From Methanobacteriota archaeon (GTDB lineage Archaea; JACRDV01), in NCBI GenBank assembly GCA_024860865.1, contig JACRDV010000081.1, forward strand, positions 1-13,531: a DNA stretch of 13,531 nt, read 5' to 3'. The notes beneath the pieces were generated by a model. That model did no database searches, had not been told where the DNA came from, and was given only the letters and a program-made list of their open reading frames with translations. Each line of letters opens with the position of its first letter. The first letter of the stretch is position 1. The position numbers and the translations under genes were made by a program. Of the stretch, positions 1-6,383 are shown piece after piece.

Positions 1-54
1 AATTGCTTCTCTAGGCTTAATTCCGGCTAAAGATCTCCTATTTGGGTTGTTCAT
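1..54 (-). CDS. 5' end of an unidentified leftward gene (partial)
   Basis: An open frame reads leftward from an ATG at 54-52 to the window edge, 18 codons, beginning MNNPNRRSLAGIKPREAI. The product cannot be named from so little sequence. The start is supported mainly by position: a TTTAAA box at 79-84 is centred about 27 bases upstream of the ATG. That is the spacing expected for an archaeal leaderless transcript, and no Shine-Dalgarno site is visible. The gene would be divergent from mfnF, with both promoters sharing the 126-bp spacer. The frame could still be chance. Confidence 0.45.
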   Translation of the reverse strand, partial: MNNPNRRSLAGIKPREAI

Positions 55-78
55 CAACAATGAAATGCAATAAATACC

Positions 79-84
79 TTTAAA
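79..84 (-). promoter_or_regulatory. TATA box for the partial leftward gene
   Basis: TTTAAA, followed on the minus strand by GGTATTTAT, is centred about 27 bases before the ATG at 54. This is the standard TATA-to-start distance for archaeal leaderless promoters. The rest of 55-180 is AT-rich. It must also contain the mfnF promoter; the stretch AATTTTTAAAAG near 129-140 is a weak candidate. Confidence 0.4.
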
Positions 85-180
85 TCTTTTCATTTAATTG
101 ATTTCCTGCTCCAGAGTGTTGCAAAATTTAATTTTTAAAAGTTTGGGAAACTCAGCACAGAAGAAAATTTTGGCTTATCT

Positions 181-1203
181 ATGAAGGTTTTGGGGCTAGA
201 CGTTGGCGGCGCGAATACGAAAATTGCTTTTCTTAAATATTCTGAGAACAAAATCCAAAGTTTAAAAACAAAATCAAAATATTTTCCAATTTGGAAAGCA
301 CCAAAAAAATTGCCAAAAATTTTAGTCGAGTTATCTAAGCCATTCAAAGGAGAATACACTGGAGTTACTTTAACTGCTGAACTCTCAGATATATTTCCAA
401 ACAAGTGCGAAGGCGTGCTTTCAGTTTTAAAAGCAATCGCTCAAGTTTTTGATAGAGAGAAAACTAGAATTATTGATGTAAATGGAAATTTGTTATCTTT
501 TGAGCAAGCTATTAAAGATCCATTAAGCGTTGCAGCTGCTAATTGGCAAGCAACTGTTCAAATGATTAAGGAAACAATGCCAAGTGGTATTTTAGTAGAT
601 ATCGGCAGTACAACAACTGATATAATACCAATTAAGAATGGAAAGGCAACTGCGTATAAAACTGACTTTGAAAGGTTAGCTAATTATGAACTCGTTTATA
701 CCGGATTACTGAGGACTAGCCTCAGTTCAATTACTGACAAAATAATAATTGACGGAAAATATGTTAATGTGTCTGCAGAATTTTTTGCAATTGCTGCTGA
801 TATTCACCTAGTACTTAACAATATTTCGCCAAATGATTATACTTGTGATACACCTGATAATCGAGAAAAAACTAAAGAAGCATCAATTAGGAGACTCGCT
901 AGAGTTGTTTGTGCAGATTTAGACCAATTGACTGAAGGACAGATTTTCCAAATTGCAAAATATATCTATCAAATGCAAGTTAGTAAAATTTCTGAAGCAA
1001 TTTCTACTATAAAATTGCGAGACGAACTCAACAAAGTTATGGTTACTGGAATTGGAAAAGATATCCTAGGAAAAGTTGCTGCACAAAAAGCAAACATTTC
1101 AGAAATTCTAGACATGGCTGATCTGATTGGAGATGAAGCTTGCAAAATTGCTCCAGCTGTTGGAGTGGCATTAATGGTGGCAAAAATTGAAAGTCGCAGT
1201 TAA
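181..1203 (+). CDS. mfnF: MfnF-like methanofuran biosynthesis enzyme (hydantoinase/oxoprolinase family)
   Basis: 340 residues. In methanogens MfnF joins the phosphorylated aminomethylfuran unit to gamma-glutamyltyramine, forming the APMF-Glu core of methanofuran in the cytoplasm. The protein has the ASKHA-type nucleotide-binding layout: LGLDVGGANTKIA at residues 4-16 (phosphate-1 loop) and GILVDIGSTTTDIIP at 136-150 (phosphate-2 loop). Near 221-247 is the stretch TCDTPDNREK followed by RRLARVVCADLD, which I recall as typical of archaeal MfnF/H4MPT-linked C1-transfer proteins. The length fits the family. The start is the ATG at 181; there is no clear Shine-Dalgarno site. It overlaps mfnE, and this pairing of two methanofuran genes strengthens both calls. 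The alternative is a generic hydantoinase/oxoprolinase homologue of unknown substrate. Confidence 0.85.
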   Translation: MKVLGLDVGGANTKIAFLKYSENKIQSLKTKSKYFPIWKAPKKLPKILVELSKPFKGEYTGVTLTAELSDIFPNKCEGVLSVLKAIAQVFDREKTRIIDVNGNLLSFEQAIKDPLSVAAANWQATVQMIKETMPSGILVDIGSTTTDIIPIKNGKATAYKTDFERLANYELVYTGLLRTSLSSITDKIIIDGKYVNVSAEFFAIAADIHLVLNNISPNDYTCDTPDNREKTKEASIRRLARVVCADLDQLTEGQIFQIAKYIYQMQVSKISEAISTIKLRDELNKVMVTGIGKDILGKVAAQKANISEILDMADLIGDEACKIAPAVGVALMVAKIESRS

Positions 1204-1840
1204 GGTTGGGGGAAGTTTAGCAGATTTTGCAAAGCCATTGCTCGAGACTCTCTTTCAGGCTATTTCAACATGTTCTATACTGATTGTTCCTGGTGGATGG
1301 AAATTTGCTGAGTTGGTTAGAGAAATTGATCGAAAATATAAGCTTTCAGCAGAAGCAGCGCACACAATGGCTATTTTAGGAATGGATCAATATGGGATAT
1401 TTTTATCAAATCTCGCTCCTTTTACCGAGATAGTAACGACAATTAAAGAAGCGGAAAAAGTAAGTAATAAACTCCCAGTTATTTTGCCAGCTCAGTTGGC
1501 CTTGAGAGCAAATTTTGAACCTTCATGGGATGTAACATCCGATACTATAGCAGCTTATATTGCAAAGCTGTTTAAAGCCGATAAATTTATAATAGCAACA
1601 GATGTTGATGGTATACTCACCTCCGACCCGAAGATGAAACAAACAGCTCAATTTATTCCTAAAATTTCAGCTGAGGAACTATTGAGTTGGGGCAGAAAAA
1701 CTTCGGTTGATAAAGAATTACCAAAATTTCTGCTCGAAGAAAAAATATCGTGTTGGGTTGTTAACGGCAAATATCCAGAGAGGTTAATTTCAATTATTGA
1801 AGATAAAAAAACAATTGCAACTGAAATATTTGGTGAATAA
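1187..1840 (+). CDS. mfnE: MfnE-like [5-(aminomethyl)furan-3-yl]methyl phosphate kinase
   Basis: 217 residues, amino-acid-kinase superfamily. MfnE phosphorylates the aminomethylfuran phosphate to the diphosphate used by MfnF in methanofuran synthesis. Visible motifs are VKVGGSL at 5-11 (phosphate-binding loop), VPGGW at 34-38, SWDVTSDT at 113-120 and ATDVDGIL at 137-144 (ATP/Mg site). The most sensible start is a TTG at 1187: it places the first strand (KVAVKVGGSL) at the very N-terminus, as in the family. That start overlaps mfnF by 17 bases, so the two are probably translationally coupled. The alternative, another small amino-acid-kinase member such as an isopentenyl phosphate kinase, is less likely given the length and the mfnF neighbour. 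Confidence 0.85.
   Translation: MKVAVKVGGSLADFAKPLLETLFQAISTCSILIVPGGWKFAELVREIDRKYKLSAEAAHTMAILGMDQYGIFLSNLAPFTEIVTTIKEAEKVSNKLPVILPAQLALRANFEPSWDVTSDTIAAYIAKLFKADKFIIATDVDGILTSDPKMKQTAQFIPKISAEELLSWGRKTSVDKELPKFLLEEKISCWVVNGKYPERLISIIEDKKTIATEIFGE
1832..1836 (+). promoter_or_regulatory. Shine-Dalgarno site for the zinc-ribbon gene
   Basis: GGTGA lies inside the last codons of mfnE, four bases before the ATG at 1841. It matches the archaeal anti-Shine-Dalgarno sequence and fixes the start of the short gene, which begins on the base after the mfnE stop codon. Confidence 0.6.
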
Positions 1841-2014
1841 ATGGAAGCAGCATCAATTGAAAAGATATGTACAAGTTGCGGCGGAAACCTAGACCTAGGA
1901 TCAATTGAATTTCCGTGCCCGAATTGCGGGGATGTAATAATAGTTAGATGCTCTCGTTGTAGGCAAGTTAGCAATCGTTATAAGTGCGTAAAATGCCAGT
2001 TTAGTGGGCCGTGA
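1841..2014 (+). CDS. Small four-CxxC zinc-ribbon protein, possibly RNA-binding (HVO_2753-like)
   Basis: 57 residues beginning MEAASIEKICTSCGG and ending with TGA at 2012-2014. Four CxxC pairs are present at C10/C13, C26/C29, C37/C40 and C49/C52, two of them in CPxCG-like form, so the protein probably binds two zinc ions. The pattern and length match the small archaeal zinc-ribbon proteins once annotated as Zn-ribbon RNA-binding proteins (DUF1610-like); Haloferax HVO_2753 is the studied example. No charged tail or membrane segment is visible. The gene starts on the base after mfnE and is followed four bases later by the aEF-1beta start. I recall similar pairing with the aEF-1beta gene in other archaea, which would suggest a translation-linked role, but its precise function is unknown. 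Confidence 0.85.
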   Translation: MEAASIEKICTSCGGNLDLGSIEFPCPNCGDVIIVRCSRCRQVSNRYKCVKCQFSGP

Positions 2015-2018
2015 GAAT

Positions 2019-2285
2019 ATGGCTAAAGTCTTAATAGAAATCAAAATATTCCCAGAAGATATTGAAACAAATTTAAATCAATTGAAGCAAGAGATTCAAG
2101 TAGCTCTCCCTAGCGATGCAAAGCTCCAAAAAACTGAAGAAGAACCGATTGCTTTTGGGCTAAAGGCATTAAGGGTTTATGTTATTGTTAAAGATGAGGA
2201 AGGGACGGCTGAAGCAGTGGAAAGTGCTATTTCAAAAGTAAAAGGAGTAAGTCAAATCCAAGTTGAAATGGCTACCAGGTTATGA
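2019..2285 (+). CDS. ef1b: Translation elongation factor aEF-1beta
   Basis: 88 residues, the normal length for the archaeal GDP/GTP exchange factor that recharges aEF-1alpha. The sequence is typical: an N-terminal strand MAKVLIEIKIFPEDIE, the central EEPIAFGLKALRVYVIVKDE (residues 41-60), and a C-terminal VKGVSQIQVEMATRL. This is the ferredoxin-like alpha-beta fold of the eukaryotic EF-1beta C-terminal domain. I chose the ATG at 2019 over an in-frame GTG at 2004. The ATG gives the usual N-terminus and avoids overlap with the zinc-ribbon gene. GTGAG just upstream (2011-2015) may act as a weak Shine-Dalgarno site. It is the last gene of the rightward cluster and converges on argF across 41 bases. 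Confidence 0.93.
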   Translation: MAKVLIEIKIFPEDIETNLNQLKQEIQVALPSDAKLQKTEEEPIAFGLKALRVYVIVKDEEGTAEAVESAISKVKGVSQIQVEMATRL

Positions 2286-2326
2286 AATATCAATCGTCAG
2301 GTCTTTTATCGCCAAGTGGATAAGTT

Positions 2327-3268
2327 TTAACTCGTAAGTAATTCACGACCAGAGAGAAGCCAAATTAGAATAGCTTTTTGAGCGTGAAGTCTATTCTCAG
2401 CTTGATGCCATATGATGGAGTGTTTAGTGTCATCTATGATTTCATCGGTCACTTCCTGCCCACGATGTGCAGGTAGGCAATGCATGAAAATATAGTCTTG
2501 TTTAGCGTGCGCTGCTAACTCCTTGTTTACTTGATAAGGCGGGAATATTTTGAGTCTCTCTTTAGCTTCATTTTCCATCCCCATCGATATCCAAGTGTCA
2601 CAATATATTATATCAGCATTTTTGACTGCTTCTTTAGGCTCAACAATAATTTGAATTGTAGCACCGGAGTTCTCAGCAAGTTGTTTTGCTTTATCTGCAA
2701 GCGCTGGTTCATAACCTTTAGGACATGCCACTTTCATGTTAACACCAGTAAGTGCACAACCTAACAAAAGCGAGTTGCAAACGTTATTTCCATCGCCAAT
2801 CCAAGCTAGGTTTAGTCCTTTAAAGCGACCTTTATTCTCTAAAATAGTAAAAAGATCACTGATAACCTGGCATGGATGCTCTAATGGAGAGAGCGCATTT
2901 ATTATTGGCACAGTCGAATTTTTAGCCAAACTGACTATTGTTTCGTGCTTTTTAACTCGAGCAACTATTGTATGTACATACCCGCTAAGAACCTTTGCCA
3001 AATCTTCTATACTCTCGCCCCTGATTAGTTGTAGAGTTTCAGGTTCTAAAAATAAAGGATATCCCCCTAATTCACTAATTCCGACGGCAAAACTTATTTT
3101 TGTGCGAGTTGAGGGTTTTTCAAATAATAAAGCAATTGCTTTTCCCTTTAAAAGATTTGACGTTCTCCCTCCTTTTCGTTCTTTTTTTAATTTTTTAGAA
3201 AGCTTAAAAATATTATTGATATCATCTCTGCTGAAATCCCCAACAGAAATCAAATCACGTTTGTTCAA
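2327..3268 (-). CDS. argF: Ornithine carbamoyltransferase
   Basis: 313 residues. It transfers the carbamoyl group of carbamoyl phosphate to ornithine, giving citrulline for arginine synthesis in the cytoplasm. The carbamoyl-phosphate domain has STRTK at 53-57 (the usual form is STRTR) and HPCQ at 131-134. The ornithine domain has DTWISMG at 224-230, the SMG loop that separates ornithine from aspartate carbamoyltransferases, and HCLPAHRG at 263-270. Length is normal. The start is a TTG at 3268 giving MNKRDLISVGDFS. A TTTAAAAATTTA stretch at 3281-3292 lies about 20 bases upstream, so the mRNA may be nearly leaderless. It is separated from pyrE by 144 bases and probably has its own promoter. Confidence 0.95.
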   Translation of the reverse strand: MNKRDLISVGDFSRDDINNIFKLSKKLKKERKGGRTSNLLKGKAIALLFEKPSTRTKISFAVGISELGGYPLFLEPETLQLIRGESIEDLAKVLSGYVHTIVARVKKHETIVSLAKNSTVPIINALSPLEHPCQVISDLFTILENKGRFKGLNLAWIGDGNNVCNSLLLGCALTGVNMKVACPKGYEPALADKAKQLAENSGATIQIIVEPKEAVKNADIIYCDTWISMGMENEAKERLKIFPPYQVNKELAAHAKQDYIFMHCLPAHRGQEVTDEIIDDTKHSIIWHQAENRLHAQKAILIWLLSGRELLTS

Positions 3269-3280
3269 GAAAATCGCCCA

Positions 3281-3292
3281 TAAATTTTTAAA
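3281..3292 (-). promoter_or_regulatory. Probable TATA region of argF
   Basis: On the minus strand the stretch reads TTTAAAAATTTA, about 20 bases before the TTG at 3268. Its placement suggests a leaderless or very short-leader transcript. The rest of the argF-pyrE spacer (3293-3412) is AT-rich and holds one short dyad (3376-3389) but no gene that I can support. Confidence 0.35.
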
Positions 3293-3412
3293 TGTGTATC
3301 AAAGATTTCTTTTTGCTTTCCTTCCAAAATACACTTCTCTCAAGGTTTTTAAAACTGCAAATGTTTTTTGGTAATATAGATGGATCTATCTTAAAGTATT
3401 TACATATTTAAT

Positions 3413-3940
3413 TTATTTTCTAACTCCGAGATCTTGAACAGTGATTAATGGAACAAGAATAATGCCATGCATTTTTAGACTCTCGCTAGCTCCTTCAAGT
3501 CTATCCACAACAACGAATGCTTTTTCTACAATTCCACCCAAATCCCTAACCGCTTTTGTTGCTTCAATAATGGATCCGCCTGTTGTGCTAACATCCTCAA
3601 TTATAACAACTTTTTCGCCGAGATTAATCTCTCCTTCAACTAGGCGCTCAATTCCATGTTCTTTTGTTTGCTTTCTAACTATTACCATAGGGATATTTGT
3701 TCTCAAACTAATTGCAGTTGCAATTGGAATTGCTCCAATAGCAATGCCTGCAATTTTTGCTGGCTTTTCTTTTTTAACTAATTCGCTCATATCTCCAGAA
3801 ATCATGTTAAGCAAAGCGGGATCTGTAGCAGCTTTTTTAATGTCAATATAATAATTGCTTTTTCTTCCTGAAGTTAAAGTAAAATCTCCAAATTTAATAA
3901 CACCCTTTTCTTTTAAAGCATTTGTAAGGGCTCGTAACAT
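3413..3940 (-). CDS. pyrE: Orotate phosphoribosyltransferase
   Basis: 175 residues. It makes orotidine 5'-monophosphate from orotate and PRPP in pyrimidine synthesis. The N-terminus MLRALTNALKEKGVIKFGDF followed by TLTSGRKSNYYIDIKKA (residues 21-37) is characteristic of PyrE. The PRPP-binding motif VVIIEDVSTTGGS is at 111-123, and KQTKEHG at 90-96 matches the flexible catalytic loop. Length fits the short archaeal form. The ATG at 3940 is preceded by GAGAAGGAG about seven bases upstream. The first 28 bases overlap the end of the 95-residue gene, so the two are likely translationally coupled. It appears to be the last gene of the leftward carS operon. Confidence 0.95.
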   Translation of the reverse strand: MLRALTNALKEKGVIKFGDFTLTSGRKSNYYIDIKKAATDPALLNMISGDMSELVKKEKPAKIAGIAIGAIPIATAISLRTNIPMVIVRKQTKEHGIERLVEGEINLGEKVVIIEDVSTTGGSIIEATKAVRDLGGIVEKAFVVVDRLEGASESLKMHGIILVPLITVQDLGVRK

Positions 3941-4200
3941 ATGATTAGCTCCTTCTCATCAGCTTGAATTTTCCTTAATGTTTGAGCAAAGTCATACTTA
4001 ATTTTAGTTCGAATTCTATTGCTCAGTGGTAAATTAAGTTTCTCAAATATGAAACTATATAATAGCTCTGAGTTCGCAAAGAAGAGCGCCCCCAATCCTG
4101 GCTTTAAAAGGGCACGAATTCCAATTTCACCAAATCTGTTTAAGTAGTTCTTTCTTAACCACTCTTCAAATTCTGTAATTGATATTTTTAATTCTTTCAT
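3913..4200 (-). CDS. Unknown protein, 95 residues, within the carS-pyrE operon
   Basis: I do not recognise this family. The product is mixed and mostly helical in appearance: an amphipathic N-terminus (ITEFEEWLRKNYLNRFGE), a Gly/Ala/Leu-rich middle (IRALLKPGLGALFFANSELL), and a basic stretch (RIRTKIKYDF) before an acidic C-terminal part. It has no Cys pairs, clear transmembrane helix or signal peptide. It is probably a real gene because of its fit: its ATG overlaps the upstream radical SAM stop as ATGA (4197-4200), and its end overlaps the pyrE start by 28 bases. If it were removed there would be a 257-bp hole in an otherwise gapless operon. It may be a lineage-restricted protein. Confidence 0.65.
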   Translation of the reverse strand: MKELKISITEFEEWLRKNYLNRFGEIGIRALLKPGLGALFFANSELLYSFIFEKLNLPLSNRIRTKIKYDFAQTLRKIQADEKELIICYEPLQML

Positions 4201-5288
4201 ATTCGCTCAAGTATATTTTTTATTTGGGCTAGTTTCTCAGGTACTTGAACAATAAAACCATAATTTATCAAAAGTTTTCTAGTTAACTCGTTTAAATGAA
4301 TGCCATCTAAAGTATAACCTTCTGTATCAAACATTGCACTTGGCAAAATCATAGCTTTAATTGAGGGAGTCCCATTCAAGCTCTTAGCACATCTCAAGAG
4401 ATCTTTTGCAGTTAATAGACCGGTTGAACCAATGCTTTCTCCAAACACACTGTTTTTAACAGGCACTACCTTCACAGTCGGAAAGACTCTTTCTAAACTA
4501 TGTGCGCTTAGCTCTCCGGTTATTATATATGTTGGAATTTTTGGCCGAACTGAAAAAGGTTTAAACTCTGGAAAAAGGTCTTCGCCTATCATAGCCTGAA
4601 AAGCTGGTGAAAATTTAACTTCTAAGTTCAAATTTAGATCTTGAACTTTTTCTTTAATCATTAACAACTCATTTCTCGTTAAAGCTCTAATTTTTCTTTG
4701 AAGTTTTGTTATACCGACTGGAAATAATCTTGCCTCTTTTGCTTCAGCTTCATTTAGGTCCATGAGAGTTTGCCCAATTTCTTTCGCATTATAATTCGGG
4801 ACTAGAACCAAATCTGCAATTAACTCGATTTCACGCGCAGAGAATTCTGGCAAAAGTTCGATTAATTTGCCTGCATTCGGGTTTTGCACCAATTTAACTC
4901 TAGTTTTTGGATTTGTAGTATGAACTGAAATTTGAATTTGATCGAGGCCAGCTTTTGCTAAACTTGTTATCCTAGTTTTGTTTAGTTTTACATTCCCAGA
5001 AGTATCAGTTACTCTAACAATTTTAGCTCCAAGTTTTTTTGCAAGTTTGATCTTTTGTTCAAGTTTTATGTCGTTAAGAGCATCACGTTTTACCGTTATC
5101 ACTCGGCCGCGCGGCTTAAGTACCAGCTTTGGATTTTGGTCAATATAACAAAAGATGCATTTATTCCCACAATGCCCGGAGTCGGAAGATGTAGAAATAA
5201 TTGTTAACCCATCTGGTTCTGGTAAGCTGTCAAGTACATCAACTGCTATACAATGGAGTTTTTTGTCTTCACCAAGTTCACTTATCAT
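4197..5288 (-). CDS. Radical SAM protein of the COG1625/DUF512 type
   Basis: About 363 residues from the ATG at 5288; an upstream TTG at 5300 would add four residues and overlap carS by seven bases. The 4Fe-4S-binding CxxxCxxC motif appears as CGNKCIFCYIDQNP (C44, C48, C51 counted from the TTG). A radical SAM barrel follows, with KIVRVTDTSGNV and QIQISVHTTNP as strand motifs. The C-terminal part, including VVPVKNSVFGESIGSTGLLT, AKDLL and AMILPSAMFDTEG, resembles the DUF512 domain of bacterial and archaeal COG1625 proteins. The substrate of this family is not established. It lacks the cobalamin-domain layout and Cys pattern I would expect of Mmp10. Gene order suggests co-transcription with carS, the unknown 95-residue protein and pyrE. 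Confidence 0.8.
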   Translation of the reverse strand: MISELGEDKKLHCIAVDVLDSLPEPDGLTIISTSSDSGHCGNKCIFCYIDQNPKLVLKPRGRVITVKRDALNDIKLEQKIKLAKKLGAKIVRVTDTSGNVKLNKTRITSLAKAGLDQIQISVHTTNPKTRVKLVQNPNAGKLIELLPEFSAREIELIADLVLVPNYNAKEIGQTLMDLNEAEAKEARLFPVGITKLQRKIRALTRNELLMIKEKVQDLNLNLEVKFSPAFQAMIGEDLFPEFKPFSVRPKIPTYIITGELSAHSLERVFPTVKVVPVKNSVFGESIGSTGLLTAKDLLRCAKSLNGTPSIKAMILPSAMFDTEGYTLDGIHLNELTRKLLINYGFIVQVPEKLAQIKNILERI

Positions 5289-5293
5289 GTTTT

Positions 5294-5776
5294 CTACCAA
5301 GGTTCTTTTTTCAGGCCAAGCTTATATCCAGTAGCATTTACGGTGAAATGTGCCAACGGCGTAAAAACAACAAGTATGAAAAAAGTTGTAAGATATATTG
5401 GAACAATAAGCGAAGCTGCCAATATAGCTCCACAAACAAAGTCAAGCTGATCAAGAAGTGGGGCAAAAGCTCCTCTCGGCAATCCAAATCTCCTTTTTAT
5501 AAAAGCTCCAAAAACAGCGTCTCCAAAAATTGCACCAGCTCCTAAGCTGAGTCCCAATGGCAAATTTCCTTGGAGAGCTCCGATAAAGGCACCCCAGAGC
5601 ATACCTGCCAGTGAACCTTTGAAAGTCACCGATTCACCAAAAATTCTCTTGCCATCAAAGAAATTTTTGCCAAAATCAACTGGCTTACCACCACCGAAGA
5701 TTGCCGCTGACATATTTGCAAAGTAAGCTGGCAAGAAAAACCAAATTGTTTGAGCAAATAATTGTAAATAATCCAT
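5294..5776 (-). CDS. carS: CDP-archaeol synthase (CTP:2,3-di-O-geranylgeranylglycerol-1-phosphate cytidylyltransferase)
   Basis: 160 residues, the former DUF46 family. CarS is an integral membrane enzyme that activates unsaturated archaetidic acid with CTP, giving the CDP-archaeol precursor of all archaeal polar lipids. Diagnostic sequence is FFLPAYFANMSAAIFGGGKP (residues 13-32) followed by VDFGKN, then DGKRIFGESVTFKG (41-54), and later FGDAVFGAFIKRRFG with LPRGAFAPLLDQLDF (84-113). Hydrophobic stretches near 8-27, 54-70, 74-92, 112-130 and 127-146 fit about five membrane helices. The C-terminus (YKLGLKKEPW) is short and basic. It appears to head the leftward operon, and a TATA-like TATTATA lies about 30 bases before the ATG. 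Confidence 0.95.
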   Translation of the reverse strand: MDYLQLFAQTIWFFLPAYFANMSAAIFGGGKPVDFGKNFFDGKRIFGESVTFKGSLAGMLWGAFIGALQGNLPLGLSLGAGAIFGDAVFGAFIKRRFGLPRGAFAPLLDQLDFVCGAILAASLIVPIYLTTFFILVVFTPLAHFTVNATGYKLGLKKEPW

Positions 5777-5800
5777 AAATTACCGACTCAACTGAAGTGA

Positions 5801-5812
5801 TAGTATAATATG
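5801..5812 (-). promoter_or_regulatory. Probable TATA box of the carS operon
   Basis: On the minus strand this reads CATATTATACTA. It is centred about 30 bases upstream of the carS ATG at 5776, giving a predicted transcript leader of only a few bases. GGTAA just before the ATG could be a weak ribosome site. Positions 5777-5868 hold nothing else that I can support. Confidence 0.4.
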
Positions 5813-5868
5813 AGCAATTAATTATATCATAGGTGTTATTTAGGAATCTTGTTACTACAGTGGCTTTT

Positions 5869-6159
5869 CTAAGCGCGATAGAGTTTGTTTAATAATGCTT
5901 CAGCTTCATCATTAAATCCCTATCGCTGAAAATGTCTAAAGCTAAAGTTTCAACGTAGGGTATTGGCTCTTGGGCTGAAGGAGTTCGCGCTCCTCCAATT
6001 AATATTTCTTTCAATATCAGCGGTAGGCATTTCTTTTTGTATTTTAATAGACATCATATTCGAAAAGCCTTTCACTACTTTGTTCATCTTCAAAAGATCC
6101 AAAAAGGATAAAAAATTTGGGTAATTATGTGCCTCCGAAAATAAAAAGTCAAAAAAGTT
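5869..6159 (-). pseudogene. Degraded protein gene with two apparent frameshifts, family unknown
   Basis: Reading leftward, one frame is open from 6159 and includes NFFDFLFSEAHNYPNFLSF, then an internal ATG at 6087 (MNKVVKGFSNMMSIKIQ) and EMPTADIERNI. Near 6000 the protein-like reading moves to another frame: IGGARTPSAQEPIPYVE then TLALDIFSDRDL. Near 5912 it moves again, to DEAEALLNKLYRA and a TAG at 5871-5869. One extra base near 6000 and one missing base near 5912 would join these into a protein of roughly 95 residues with ordinary composition. No single frame encodes it, and a TAG at 6162-6160 closes the frame upstream. I do not recognise the family. It may be a remnant of a larger gene, or a live gene broken by sequencing errors. 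Chance open frames remain possible. Confidence 0.45.
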
Positions 6160-6181
6160 CTAAAATAAAACTCAGACTTAA

Positions 6182-6264
6182 GCAGTGGGTTGAGAAAAGT
6201 TATTTTTTATAACTTTTGGTACAATGAAGTTAGGTCCAGCGAGAACATTGACCCAACCCACTGC
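6182..6264. other. 83-bp inverted-repeat element folding as a three-way junction
   Basis: The ends GCAGTGGGTTG (6182-6192) and CAACCCACTGC (6254-6264) are perfect 11-bp inverted repeats and are GC-rich for this region. Between them lie two nested structures with almost no leftover bases. The first is a perfect 9-bp hairpin, AAAAGTTAT/ATAACTTTT, with a T5 loop (6195-6217). The second is an 8-bp stem, GGT-A-CAATG/CATTGACC, with one bulged A (6218-6226 with 6246-6253) and a 19-base loop. The result is a closed three-way junction on either strand. It could be a small structured RNA, a leader element for the adjacent degraded gene, or a short non-autonomous transposon-like element. I see no clear target-site duplication and no C/D, H/ACA, SRP or RNase P signatures. 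Confidence 0.6.
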
Positions 6265-6383
6265 AAAAAAACTTTAGTTAATCTAATTATTTAAGTTTTA
6301 AACAATTTTTCTTATTGGTTTTTAAATTTAAATCTGATTCTCTTATTAATCAAATAATCTAAAAATTTAGAGATTGCTTATAC

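Noticed and set aside
1648-1974. 108-codon leftward frame across the mfnE end and zinc-ribbon gene
   Set aside because: It opposes two supported genes and shows no recognisable domain.
2736-3374. 212-codon rightward frame antisense to argF
   Set aside because: It is the complement of a well-supported argF gene, has no family resemblance, and its composition follows from the argF codons.
5201-5545. Rightward frames antisense to the radical SAM/carS junction
   Set aside because: Both are low-complexity shadows of conserved genes on the other strand.
5875-5926. Hairpin GCGATAG...CTATCGC with an inner TTTAAT/ATTAAA stem
   Set aside because: It has several mismatches and coincides with the 3' part of the degraded protein gene, which explains the sequence better than a separate RNA.
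5979-5994. AGGAG-TTCGCG-CTCCT hairpin resembling a tRNA T-arm
   Set aside because: The loop has six bases rather than seven and lacks the TTCRA consensus. No acceptor, D or anticodon arms can be placed around it. It lies inside the degraded coding region.
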